A stretch of DNA of 64,000 nt from assembly GCF_015350975.1 (NCBI RefSeq), contig NZ_JADKRX010000001.1, forward strand, positions 434,001 to 498,000, in the 5' to 3' direction. The first letter of the stretch is position 1. Each line of letters starts with the position of its first letter. The position numbers and the translations under genes are program-made. This stretch comes from Curtobacterium sp. VKM Ac-1395. Lineage in GTDB: Bacteria > Actinomycetota > Actinomycetes > Actinomycetales > Microbacteriaceae. Positions 56,289-64,000 of the stretch are shown one piece after another. Below the pieces are notes generated by a model. The model saw nothing but the letters and a program-made list of their open reading frames with translations, searched no databases and was not told where the DNA came from.

Positions 56289-57514
56289 ACGACCGGCGTC
56301 GATGCCGTCGGCGTCGGGTCCCCGACCTCGGCGTCGGCGACCTGCGGCACGGCACTCGACCGCCGCAGGCCCAGCCCGACCAGCACGACCGCACCCACCA
56401 CGGCGATGCCGGCCGACAGCCAGAAGTCCCCGGCGATGCCGACGGTGCTGACGGCCACGCCGCCCAGGACCGATCCCGCGGCGATGGCGAGCTGGATCGT
56501 CGTGACGAACAGGGCGAGCCCGGTCTCGGAGCCGCCGGGGGACGCCGTCGACATCCACGTCTGCATCCCGAGCGGGAGCGCTCCCCAGACCAGGCCCCAC
56601 ACGACCAGCAGGGCGAAGACGCCGACGACCGAGTGCGCCAGGAGCGGGAGCGCGACGACGGCGGCGGCGAGGACGAACTTCGACGCCCCGATCGTCCCGA
56701 GCACGCTGCGGTTCAGGGTGAACCCCGCGGCGAAGTTGCCGACGATCCCGGCGACACCGAACACCAGCAGCGCGAGGGTCACCGTGTCCGGGCCGACCCC
56801 GACGAGCTCCTGGAGGAACGGTGCGACGTACGTGTAGGCGGCGAACTGCGCGGCGAAGACGAACGCGGCGGCGATGAGTCCCACGCGGGCCCGAGGGACC
56901 CGCAGCAGTGCGCCGAGCGTGCTGAAACGCACCCGCTGCACGGCCGGGATGCTCGGCAGCATCACCAGCTGCAGCACGAGGGCGATCAGGCCGAGCACCC
57001 CGCCGATGACGAACCCGAGACGCCAGCTGCCGATCGACGACACGAACGCGCCGAGCGGCAGGCTCACCACGGTGGCGACCGAGACGCCGGCGGTGATGAA
57101 GGACGTCGCGCGGATCGTGGCGGAGGGCTTGACGAGCCTCCCGGCGATGCCCGCGCCGATCGCCCAGAAGCCGCCGATGCCGACACCGAGGAGCATGCGT
57201 GCGACCAACAGGATGCCGAAGGACGGGGCGATGGCCGCCAGGCCGTCGGCGACCACGAGCAGCACGGTGAGGGCGACCAGGACGACCCGGCGGTCGAGCT
57301 GCGACGTGGCGACGGTGACGACCGGGGCGGCGACGGCGCCGACCAGTCCGGTCGCGACCACCATGAGGCCAGCCGTGCCGATCGGCACGTCGAGGTCGGT
57401 GGCGATGGCAGGCAGGAGCCCGATGGGCAGGAACTCGGAGAGCACCAGGACGAAGGACCCGAGTGCGACGGAGACCACGCTGAGCCACCCCCGGCGCTCT
57501 GCTGACGATGTCAT
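56285..57514 (-). CDS. MFS efflux transporter (DHA1/AraJ-like), paralogue of 20335-21528
   Basis: The 409-aa, 12-helix transporter opens with WLSVVSVALGSFVLVLSEF and IGLLPAIATDLDVP, has QLDRRVVLVAL after TM2, LLVARMLLGVGIGGFWAIGAG in TM4 and AQFAAYTYVAPFLQEL in the second half. It is similar along its whole length to the product of the gene at 20335 and should also export small compounds. No regulator is adjacent. It overlaps the nucleosidase gene tail to tail. Confidence 0.88.
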   Translation of the reverse strand: MTSSAERRGWLSVVSVALGSFVLVLSEFLPIGLLPAIATDLDVPIGTAGLMVVATGLVGAVAAPVVTVATSQLDRRVVLVALTVLLVVADGLAAIAPSFGILLVARMLLGVGIGGFWAIGAGIAGRLVKPSATIRATSFITAGVSVATVVSLPLGAFVSSIGSWRLGFVIGGVLGLIALVLQLVMLPSIPAVQRVRFSTLGALLRVPRARVGLIAAAFVFAAQFAAYTYVAPFLQELVGVGPDTVTLALLVFGVAGIVGNFAAGFTLNRSVLGTIGASKFVLAAAVVALPLLAHSVVGVFALLVVWGLVWGALPLGMQTWMSTASPGGSETGLALFVTTIQLAIAAGSVLGGVAVSTVGIAGDFWLSAGIAVVGAVVLVGLGLRRSSAVPQVADAEVGDPTPTASTPVV

Positions 57515-57680
57515 GGCCAGTGCAAAGCCGAGGGCGTCTCGTCCATTCCCACGTGTCGGCGGTGTCCTCCGGGACCGGTTCTCCGGGACGTGGGAGTTCG
57601 GATCTCGCCGTGACGGATCTGGTTCACGGTCCTCGGGTTCCGCCGACCGGATCCGTCAGCGCCCGTTTCGAATTCGGCCC

Positions 57681-57690
57681 GGGGGGGGGG
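57681..57690. repeat. Run of ten G residues
   Basis: An uninterrupted G10 tract preceded by CCC lies between the MFS start (57514) and the end of the RibD-like gene (57719), about 170 bases upstream of the MFS start. Such tracts slip easily in replication and in sequencing. Confidence 0.9.
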
Positions 57691-57718
57691 CGTGCGCCTG
57701 GGAGCCGTCCGGTGCGGA

Positions 57719-58285
57719 TCAGTGCCGCACCGCGTACCGCAGCGCCACCGCCCTCGTGCGGAACGTCCGCGTCGACAGCAGCTCGAGACCCACCTGGCGC
57801 TCGCCGCGGGGGAAGAACGGCCGGCCGCCGCCCACCAGCACCGGGCACACCCGCAGGCGGTACTCGTCGACCAGGTCGTGCTCCGCCGCCGAGGCCGCCA
57901 GGTCCGCGCCGCCGACGGCGATCTCGCCGTCGCCGGGCTCGGCGCGGAGGCGTGCGACCTCCTCGGGGACACCGTCCGTGGCCAGCCGCGTGTTCGTTCC
58001 GGTCACGCTCGACAGGGTCCGCGAGAACACGACCTTCGGCAGCTGCCTCCAGCGCTCGGCCCACTCCTGCTCGGCGGCGTCCCACGAGTCAGCCTGGTCC
58101 GGGTCCTCCCAGGAGGACATGGTCTCGTACAGCCGTCGGCCGAGCAGGTGCACGTCGACGCCGCGGAGCTCGTCGAGGAAGGCGCCGAACTCCTCCTCGT
58201 CCGGCGGTGCCCAGTCGAAGCCGCCGTCGGGCCCGACGATGAACCCGTCGAGCGAGACGCTCATGGAGACCGTCACCCGTTTCAT
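57719..58285 (-). CDS. RibD C-terminal / dihydrofolate-reductase-like protein
   Basis: The 188-aa protein has the DHFR/RibD-C fold: VTVSMSVSLDGFIVGPDGGFDW at the start, DVHLLGRRLYETMSSW in the middle, IAVGGADLAASAAEHDLVDEYRLRVCPVLVGGGRPFF for the nucleotide and substrate region. It probably reduces a pterin- or flavin-precursor-like compound with NADPH; the physiological substrate of this YyaP-like group is unknown. The ATG at 58285 begins the first strand. It is divergent from the VOC gene. Confidence 0.9.
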   Translation of the reverse strand: MKRVTVSMSVSLDGFIVGPDGGFDWAPPDEEEFGAFLDELRGVDVHLLGRRLYETMSSWEDPDQADSWDAAEQEWAERWRQLPKVVFSRTLSSVTGTNTRLATDGVPEEVARLRAEPGDGEIAVGGADLAASAAEHDLVDEYRLRVCPVLVGGGRPFFPRGERQVGLELLSTRTFRTRAVALRYAVRH

Positions 58286-58389
58286 GGGGCGCAACCTACG
58301 CCCGCAGCGCTCCCGGCGCATTCCTGAGCCGGCACGCACCGCCGCTGCCTACCGTTCCGGGCGTACCACCGACGAGAGGAAGCACCACC

Positions 58390-58746
58390 ATGGCAACTGG
58401 AGTTGCAGCAGTCTGGGTCCCGGTCACCGACATGGAGCGCGCGGTCGCGTTCTACCGCGACACCCTCGGTCTCACCGTCACCGACCAGTCCGAGGACTGG
58501 AGCGAGATCGACGCCAACGGCCTGCGCATCGGCCTGAACGCGCGCGAGTCCGCCGGCCCCTCGAAGGACGGCGGCGCGGTCGTGTCCTTCCAGCCGGACG
58601 GCAGCATCGAGGACGAGGTCGCCTCGCTCCGCGAGAAGGGCGCCGACATCCAGGGCGAGATCAGCGAGCACCCGTGGGGCAAGATCGTCCCCTTCAAGGA
58701 CAGCGAGGGCAACGACCTGCAGCTGTACGCACCGCCGGCCAACTGA
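58390..58746 (+). CDS. VOC-family (glyoxalase/dioxygenase-like) protein
   Basis: The 118-aa single vicinal-oxygen-chelate domain shows VWVPVTDMERAVAFYRDTLGL (residues 7-27), a central NGLRIGLNARES and the closing VPFKDSEGNDLQLYAPP. Several usual metal ligands are not obvious, so it may be a binding protein (for example drug-sequestering) and not an enzyme. A strong terminator follows 10 nt after the stop. Confidence 0.88.
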   Translation: MATGVAAVWVPVTDMERAVAFYRDTLGLTVTDQSEDWSEIDANGLRIGLNARESAGPSKDGGAVVSFQPDGSIEDEVASLREKGADIQGEISEHPWGKIVPFKDSEGNDLQLYAPPAN

Positions 58747-58756
58747 GCAGGTGACG

Positions 58757-58796
58757 GACGGGAGGCGCGGGGCCAGCTGGCACCGCGCCTCCCGTC
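58757..58796 (+). terminator. Terminator hairpin of the GGACGGGAGGC family
   Basis: GACGGGAGGCGCGG (58757-58770) pairs perfectly with CCGCGCCTCCCGTC (58783-58796), right after the VOC gene. Confidence 0.8.
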
Positions 58797-58902
58797 TGCG
58801 GTCGGACGCGTCCGCGCCCTGTCGGCGACCGCTCGGTCGCCCTCGCCGCCGGACCAGTACGAGATCTGCGGGCGCGACGGGGCAGCCGCTACCGTTGTCG
58901 GC

Positions 58903-60207
58903 ATGACGAGCGCGGGGGCGACGAGCGAGGACTGGTCCCGCCTGCCCGTCGGGCCTCGCGAACACCGGCAGGACGTGGTGCTCGCCCTCGTGCTGGCAGC
59001 GGGCATCGCGATCTCGACGGTGCTGTACGGCTCGTCCGGCATGTTCGACGACCCGGCGCCGTGGTGGGTGTGCGCCCTCATGGTCGTCGCGAACGCGGGG
59101 CCGATCGCGTTCCGTCGCCGGTACCCCATGACCGTGGCGGTGCTCGTCGCGCTGGCGTTCGCGGGCACGCAGCTCCTCCGCGTGCCCGAGGGGCTGTTCA
59201 TCAACTTCACGCTGTTCATCGGGCTGTACACGGTCGGTGCGTGGTGCTCCGACCGGGTGCGCGCGGAAGCGGTGCGGTGGATCGTCATCGTGGGCATGTT
59301 CGCGTGGGTGTTCCTGGCGATCGTGTTCCGCTGGTCCGTCCCCTCGGCGGTGTCCGGGGACAGCGACACCCTGATCCCGTCGTACGTCGCGAGCTCGCTC
59401 CTGTCGATCATCATCAACCTCGTCTACTTCGGCGCCGCCTGGTACTCGGGCAACCGTGCGTGGGCGTCGGCGGTCGCCAAGGACGCCCTCGACCAGCGGA
59501 CGCTCGAGCTCGCGGTCGAACGCGAGCGCACCGCTGCGCAGGCCGTCACGCTCGAGCGGGTCCGCATCGCGCGCGAGCTCCACGACGTCGTCGCGCACCA
59601 CGTGTCGCTGATGGGCGTCCAGGCCGGTGCTGCTCGACGCGTGCTCGAGCGCGACCCCGCCCAGGCCGCGGCGTCGCTCGGCGTGGTCGAGGAGAACGCC
59701 CGCACCGCCGTGGAGGAGCTCCGGCGGATGCTCGGCACGCTGCGCGAGAACGACGGCGACGGCACCCGCGCGCCCCTCGACGACGCCCCGAGCACCGAGG
59801 GCATCAGCCGTCTCGCCGAACTCGTGGACGCCGCGACGACCGCCGGGCACCCGTCGCGGTACTCGGTCGTCGGCGAGGAGCGCCCGGTCCCGCCGACCGT
59901 CGCCACGGTGGCCTACCGGATCGCGCAGGAGGCCGTGACGAACGTGCTCAAGCACGCCGGGCCGGACGCCCGTGCGGACCTGCGCCTGCGCTACCTGCCT
60001 GACGCGGTCGAGGTCGAGGTGACGGACACCGGGAACGGGGGCCGAGCCTCCCGGCCGTCCAGCGGGGACGAGGACGACCGCAGCCGGGGCAGCGGACTCG
60101 GCCACGTCGGGATGCGGGAACGGGTGGCCGCCGTCGGCGGGACCGTGGAGATCGGGCCGCGCGCCCGGGGAGGGTACCTGGTGCGCGCATGGCTGCCGAC
60201 ACCGTGA
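58903..60207 (+). CDS. NarL-type sensor histidine kinase (HisKA_3)
   Basis: The 434-aa kinase has five or six helices in its first 185 residues with almost no external domain, so it likely senses the membrane itself (DesK-like). A coiled segment leads to the HisKA_3 box RIARELHDVVAHHVSLMG (His227). The HATPase domain has TVAYRIAQEAVTNVLKHAG, VEVTDTGNGG and SGLGHVGMRERV. It overlaps the response regulator and precedes a NatAB-like ABC transporter, a frequent antibiotic- or membrane-stress arrangement. Confidence 0.92.
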   Translation: MTSAGATSEDWSRLPVGPREHRQDVVLALVLAAGIAISTVLYGSSGMFDDPAPWWVCALMVVANAGPIAFRRRYPMTVAVLVALAFAGTQLLRVPEGLFINFTLFIGLYTVGAWCSDRVRAEAVRWIVIVGMFAWVFLAIVFRWSVPSAVSGDSDTLIPSYVASSLLSIIINLVYFGAAWYSGNRAWASAVAKDALDQRTLELAVERERTAAQAVTLERVRIARELHDVVAHHVSLMGVQAGAARRVLERDPAQAAASLGVVEENARTAVEELRRMLGTLRENDGDGTRAPLDDAPSTEGISRLAELVDAATTAGHPSRYSVVGEERPVPPTVATVAYRIAQEAVTNVLKHAGPDARADLRLRYLPDAVEVEVTDTGNGGRASRPSSGDEDDRSRGSGLGHVGMRERVAAVGGTVEIGPRARGGYLVRAWLPTP

Positions 60208-60956
60208 ACGTCCGTGTGGTCCTGGCCGACGACCAGGTCCTGGTGCGGGCGGGGTTCCGGGTCATCCTCGAGTCGGAACCCGGTATCTCCGTCGTCGGTG
60301 AAGCGGCGGACGGGGCCGCTGCGGTCGACGCCGTGTTGACGCACCGGCCGGACGTGGTGTGCCTCGACGTGCAGATGCCGGGCGTCGACGGGATCGAGGC
60401 CGCCCGTCGGATCGCTGCACTGGAGGACCCACCGGCCGTCCTCGTCCTGACGACGTTCGACAACGACGACACGCTGTTCCAGGCCCTCGATGCCGGCGCG
60501 AGCGGGTTCCTGCTGAAGAACGCGTCGCCGGAGCAGCTCGTGGACGCCGTGCTGACCGTCGCGGCCGGGGACGCGTTGCTCGCACCGGACGTCACCAGGC
60601 GGGTCATCAGCCGCGCGACGGCGGGGGCGAGCGCCGGGTCCACGGCCGGGGCAGCGGCTGCGGCTGCGGCTGCGGCTGCGTCGTCCGCGTCCGCGTCCGC
60701 GTCCGTGTCTCCTGCGGCGTCCGCGCCGGACGTCGCCGAGCCGTGCGTGGTGCCGGGGCTGACCGAGCGCGAGACCGAGGTGCTCCAGCTGCTCGGTCGG
60801 GGCCTGAGCAACGCCGAGATCGCCGGACTGCTCTTCGTCGGTGACGCCACGGTGAAGACGCACGTGTCGAACGTGCTGCAGAAGCTCCAGCTCCGCGACC
60901 GGGTGCAGGCCGTCGTGTGGGCGTACGAGCACGGGGTGGTCCGCTCGCGCGGTTGA
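60189..60956 (+). CDS. NarL/LuxR-family response regulator
   Basis: A 255-aa regulator, longer than the usual 210-220 aa. The receiver has VVLADDQ, phospho-acceptor Asp60 in [13 protein letters not shown] and Lys in FLLKNAS. The LuxR HTH is at about 187-245 ([41 protein letters not shown]-like). The extra length is a low-complexity Ala then Ser/Ala linker (about 150-180), encoded by two hexanucleotide repeats. The ATG at 60189 overlaps the kinase; a GTG at 60204 overlapping the kinase stop is an alternative. Confidence 0.92.
   Translation: [255 protein letters not shown]
60655..60704 (+). repeat. Hexanucleotide microsatellites in the response-regulator linker
   Basis: CGGCTG is repeated four times (60655-60678) and GCGTCC three times (60687-60704), back to back. 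They encode an Ala run and a Ser-Ala run between the receiver and DNA-binding domains. Being in multiples of three, length changes would keep the frame. Confidence 0.85.
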
Positions 60957-61092
60957 CGCCGCTCGCGCGGCTGACCGGTCTCCTCCCAGCGGGGGAGGGC
61001 CAGGACCCGCCCCGGGAGGGAGGCGCGGTGTGGGCCCGCTCCGTAGCGTCGGACGTGCAGTGGGGGACCCCACCGCAGGAGGGGAAGACGCG

Positions 61093-61974
61093 ATGCTCAG
61101 TGTCGACGGGGTCACGAAGCAGTTCGGTGACCGCCGCGTGCTCGACGACGTGACGTTCACGGTCGGCCGAGGACGGCTCACCGGGTTCGTCGGCGGCAAC
61201 GGCGCCGGCAAGACGACCACCATGCGGATCATGCTCGGGGTGCTCGCCGCCGACAGCGGGACCGTGTCGATCGACGGCCAGGCCGTCGGGCCCACCGACC
61301 GTCGGCGCTTCGGCTACATGCCCGAGGAACGCGGGCTCTACCCGAAGATGCCCGTCGCCGAGCAGGTCACCTACCTGGCCCGACTGCACGGCGTCGAGCG
61401 CCGGACCGCAGCCGCCCGCACCGCGGAGCTGCTCGACCGGTTGGAGCTCGGCAAGCACGCCGGTGACCCGGTCGAGAAGCTGTCGCTCGGCAACCAGCAG
61501 CGCGTGCAGGTCGCCGCGGCGCTGGCGCACCGGCCCGAGGTGCTCGTGCTCGACGAACCGTTCTCCGGCCTCGACCCGATGGCCGTCGAGACCGTGCTCG
61601 GGGTGCTCCGCGAGACCGCGGCCGAGGGCGTCCCGGTGCTGTTCTCCAGCCACCAGCTCGACGTCGTCGAGCGGCTCTGCGACGACGTCGTGGTCATCGC
61701 CGACGGTCGCATCCGCGCCTCCGGCCCGCAGGAGGAACTCCGTCGCAGCGCCGGCCCGGCGGCGTGGGAGCTGCTGGTCGACGGCGACGCCGCGTGGATC
61801 CGCGACGAGCCCGGCGTGCACGTGCGCGACTTCGACGGCGGGTACGCCGTGTTCGAAGCCGACGACGCCGTCGCGCAACGCGTGCTCCAGCGCGCGGTCA
61901 CCACGGGGACGGTGGGGTCGTTCGGCCGCCGCGTGCCCCGTCTCAGCGAGGTCTTCCGGGAGGTCGTCAAGTGA
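61093..61974 (+). CDS. ABC transporter ATP-binding protein (NatA-like)
   Basis: The 293-aa ATPase has Walker A GGNGAGKTT (about 33-41), Q-loop-like MPEERGLYPKM, signature LSLGNQQR, Walker B VLVLDEPFSGLDP and H-loop FSSHQLD, followed by a C-terminal DUF4162-like domain. The LSLGNQQR/PEERGLY pair is typical of NatA-type exporters. GGAGGGGAAG precedes the ATG. It overlaps the permease by 4 nt and follows the two-component genes by 136 bp. Confidence 0.92.
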   Translation: MLSVDGVTKQFGDRRVLDDVTFTVGRGRLTGFVGGNGAGKTTTMRIMLGVLAADSGTVSIDGQAVGPTDRRRFGYMPEERGLYPKMPVAEQVTYLARLHGVERRTAAARTAELLDRLELGKHAGDPVEKLSLGNQQRVQVAAALAHRPEVLVLDEPFSGLDPMAVETVLGVLRETAAEGVPVLFSSHQLDVVERLCDDVVVIADGRIRASGPQEELRRSAGPAAWELLVDGDAAWIRDEPGVHVRDFDGGYAVFEADDAVAQRVLQRAVTTGTVGSFGRRVPRLSEVFREVVK

Positions 61975-63044
61975 ACAGCTCCAGCCAGGCGGTGCGGCTC
62001 GTCTCCGTCCGCGAGATCCAGGCGCGGCTCCGCAGCAAGGCCTTCGTCGTGTCGGCCGCCATCCTGCTCGTGATGGTCGTCGCCTCGATCGTCGTCGGTG
62101 GCCTCGTCGGGAAGGCCAGCTCCGACGACACCACCCCGGTCGCGGTCGTCGACGGTGTCTCGCTGCCCTCCACCGGCGGCCTCGACGTGACGCGCGTCGA
62201 CGACCGTGCCGCCGCCGAGCAGCTGGTCCGCAGCGGTGACGTCGACGCCGCGATCGTGCCCGAGTCGGGTCCGCTCGGCTTCGGCGTGGTCGGCCTCGAC
62301 CAGGCGCCGACGGACGTGGTGCAGGCGCTCGCCGTGTCGCCGCGCGTCGAGCTCCTCGACCCGGACGCCCTGCCGCCCGGGCTCGTGTCGCTCGTCGGGG
62401 TCGCGTTCGGGGTCGTGTTCTTCGCCGCCGCGGTCACGTTCGGGCAGTCAATCGCGCAGAGCGTGGTCGAGGAGAAGTCGACCAGGGTCGTCGAGATCCT
62501 GATGGCCGCGATCCCCGCCCGTGCACTGTTGGCGGGGAAGGTGCTCGGCAACAGCGTGATGGCGCTCGGGCAGATCGTCGCGATCGCGATCGCCGCGGCG
62601 GTGACGCTCGCCGTGACCGGGCAGGACAACCTGTTCACGCTGCTCGGGCCGAGCATGCTCTGGTTCGTGGTGTTCTTCGCGATCGGGTTCGTGCTCATCG
62701 CGGCGCTGTTCGCGGCGTCGGCAGCGCTGGTGTCCCGCCAGGAGGACGTCGGGAGCGTGACGACCCCGGTGATGATGCTCGTGATGATCCCGTACTTCCT
62801 GATCATCTTCGCCGCGGACGACCCCACGGTGCTCGGGATCATGTCCTACGTGCCGTTCAGCGCCCCGATCGGGATGCCGATGCGGATCTTCCTGGGGACC
62901 GCGGAGTGGTGGGAGCCGGTCGTGTCGCTGCTCGTCGTCATCGCGTCGGCCGCGCTCGTCGTGGTCATCGGCGCCCGGGTCTACGAGAACGCCCTGCTCC
63001 GGACGGGCGGTCGGGTCAAGCTGACCGAGGCACTGCAGCGCTGA
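61971..63044 (+). CDS. ABC-2 type permease (NatB-like)
   Basis: The 357-aa permease has TM1 (about 25-47), an external domain of about 110 residues (VAVVDGVSLPS to LLDPDALPPG), then five helices including FAAAVTFGQSIAQSVVEEKSTRVVEILMAAIPARALLAGKVLG, the conserved NatB/ABC-2 stretch. It forms the membrane part of an exporter for Na+ or, in many actinobacteria, a toxic compound. The GTG start overlaps the ATPase stop (GTGA). Confidence 0.9.
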   Translation: MNSSSQAVRLVSVREIQARLRSKAFVVSAAILLVMVVASIVVGGLVGKASSDDTTPVAVVDGVSLPSTGGLDVTRVDDRAAAEQLVRSGDVDAAIVPESGPLGFGVVGLDQAPTDVVQALAVSPRVELLDPDALPPGLVSLVGVAFGVVFFAAAVTFGQSIAQSVVEEKSTRVVEILMAAIPARALLAGKVLGNSVMALGQIVAIAIAAAVTLAVTGQDNLFTLLGPSMLWFVVFFAIGFVLIAALFAASAALVSRQEDVGSVTTPVMMLVMIPYFLIIFAADDPTVLGIMSYVPFSAPIGMPMRIFLGTAEWWEPVVSLLVVIASAALVVVIGARVYENALLRTGGRVKLTEALQR

Positions 63045-63075
63045 CGCGTCGGCGCTGCCGCGGGGCGTCGGCGAC

Positions 63076-64000
63076 TCACTCGCTGACCGCGACCGTCCGC
63101 CCCGTCCGCGCCGACTCCTGCGCTGCGAGCACGATCGACAGCGTCCGCAGCCCCACCCGCACGTCGGGCTGGGGCTGCACGCCGGTGCGGACCGCGTCGA
63201 GGAACGTGCGGAGCATCACGGCGTCGAGGTCGGCGCCGTAGCGTGCCTCGATCGGCAGCCCGGTCGCGGCCACGATCCCGTGCGCGGCCGGCCCGAAGAC
63301 GTCGAGCGACACCGTGCCACCGGTCCCCGCGACGTCGAGCGTCAGACCGCCCCACACCGCCGACGTGTCCGGCATGCTCCACGAGCAGTCGATCGCTGCG
63401 ATGAGGCCGTCCGCGTACGTGATCGTGACGAGCCCACCGGTCTCGGCGCTGGGCGGAGCGCCGCCCGCCGGATCGGCGCTGGCCCCACCGCCCACCCGCT
63501 CCGCGTGCAGCACCCGGTTGGTCACCGCCGTCACCGTCCGCGGCGCCGACCCCGTCAGCGCCTCGAGCAGGTCGGCGATGTGCACGACGTGGTCGGCCAG
63601 CGCACCGCCGCCCGACAGCGCCGGGTCGGTGAACCAGTCGCGGCTGAGCGGCAGCATCCCGTTGTTGGCTCCGCGCACGGAGAACAGCTGGCCGAGTGCC
63701 CCGGCCTCGTGCGTGGCCCGCAGCGTCGCGAACGCCGAGGCGAACCGCACGGGGAACGCCACCATGAGCAGCACGCCGGCACGCTCGACGGCGTCGCGGA
63801 TGGCCAGGCCGTCCTCCCACGTGGTGGCGAGCGGCTTCTCGCAGAGGACGTGCACACCGGCCGCCGCCGCGCGCTCCACCAGCTCCCGGTGTCGGGCGTT
63901 CTCGCTCGTGACGACGACCGCGTCCGGGCCCCAGGCGAAGAGGTCGGCGTACGAGTCCGCGTACTCGACCCCGAGCGCCTCGGCCAGCTCGCGTCCCCGC
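63076..64000 (-). CDS. Gfo/Idh/MocA-family oxidoreductase (5' end beyond window)
   Basis: The minus frame is open to the right edge, giving about 307 C-terminal residues. It shows the end of the Rossmann domain (DAVVVTSENARHRE), the catalytic VLCEKPLATT (EKP motif), then ALADHVVHIADLLEAL with the His typical of the active site, and the C-terminal beta-sheet domain. These NAD(P)-dependent enzymes oxidise sugars, inositols and related compounds. It is convergent with the NatB-like gene. The N-terminal GxGxxG site is off the window. Confidence 0.9.
   Translation of the reverse strand, partial: RGRELAEALGVEYADSYADLFAWGPDAVVVTSENARHRELVERAAAAGVHVLCEKPLATTWEDGLAIRDAVERAGVLLMVAFPVRFASAFATLRATHEAGALGQLFSVRGANNGMLPLSRDWFTDPALSGGGALADHVVHIADLLEALTGSAPRTVTAVTNRVLHAERVGGGASADPAGGAPPSAETGGLVTITYADGLIAAIDCSWSMPDTSAVWGGLTLDVAGTGGTVSLDVFGPAAHGIVAATGLPIEARYGADLDAVMLRTFLDAVRTGVQPQPDVRVGLRTLSIVLAAQESARTGRTVAVSE

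Noticed and set aside
1-64000. CRISPR arrays, rRNA operons, insertion sequences, replication origins, prophage structural genes
   Set aside because: No regularly spaced repeats, transposase or integrase motifs, rRNA signatures or phage genes were found when reading both strands. The island inference rests only on the tRNA fragment.

Overview
The window is very GC-rich DNA from an actinobacterium, most likely Microbacteriaceae and plausibly Curtobacterium. The evidence is the codon use, many GTG starts, 4-nt ATGA/GTGA gene overlaps, and a recurring terminator stem built on GGACGGGAGGC. Genes are dense on both strands. There are no rRNA genes, intact tRNA genes, insertion sequences or CRISPR arrays.

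1-18.4 kb reads as an accessory block and looks slightly less GC-rich by eye (not computed). It starts inside katG. Then comes a minus-strand redox/iron unit: a VIT1-type metal transporter, an OmpR-type two-component system, and a coupled operon of a ferric-reductase-like flavoprotein, an FMN-binding protein and the FMN transferase ApbE. Next are DUF2231 and PAP2 proteins, a histidine kinase whose ATPase domain is replaced by an unrelated domain, and two esterase/transporter sets with TetR regulators. One of these esterases carries an in-frame stop near its end. A DUF3533 permease with a divergent MarR regulator, a small membrane protein and a monooxygenase-like protein follow. The block ends at 18.37-18.42 kb in a 3' tRNA fragment (probably tRNA-Ser) followed directly by a terminator. 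This is the expected look of the right attachment scar of an integrated island whose other end lies left of the window.

18.5-25.8 kb: an rbsK remnant with an internal deletion fused to intact rbsD, a GNAT acetyltransferase, an MFS/SDR/SDR operon divergent from a TetR gene across a long inverted repeat, a further SDR and an MBL-fold hydrolase.

25.8-37.9 kb resembles a small, tightly regulated specialised-metabolism region. It has a large ATP-binding LuxR regulator with an acyl-CoA-dehydrogenase-like enzyme, a SARP regulator, a MenA-type prenyltransferase, a glycosyltransferase, a berberine-bridge-type FAD oxidase and an orphan glycosyltransferase half. Three promoters, including one far away at 53.0 kb, carry three TCGAC-like elements spaced exactly 11 bp, the classic layout of a SARP operator.

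38.4-41.1 kb is a four-gene toxin unit: a WXG100-like partner, a secreted toxin with a PD-(D/E)XK-like C-terminus, and two tandem near-identical candidate immunity genes.

41.2-52.8 kb: a two-component system flanked by two exported-protein genes that share a nearly identical 40-bp upstream element, then a lipoprotein, a 55-aa membrane protein, and a four-gene ABC export operon of two ATPases and two large FtsX-like permeases.

52.9-64 kb: a SnoaL-like protein under a candidate SARP operator, TetR, Dabb, DoxX, MTA/SAH nucleosidase, a second copy of the MFS transporter, RibD/DHFR-like and VOC proteins, a NarL-type two-component system followed by a NatAB-like ABC transporter, and a Gfo/Idh/MocA oxidoreductase cut by the right edge.

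All functional assignments come from reading motifs and context. No database search or computation was run.
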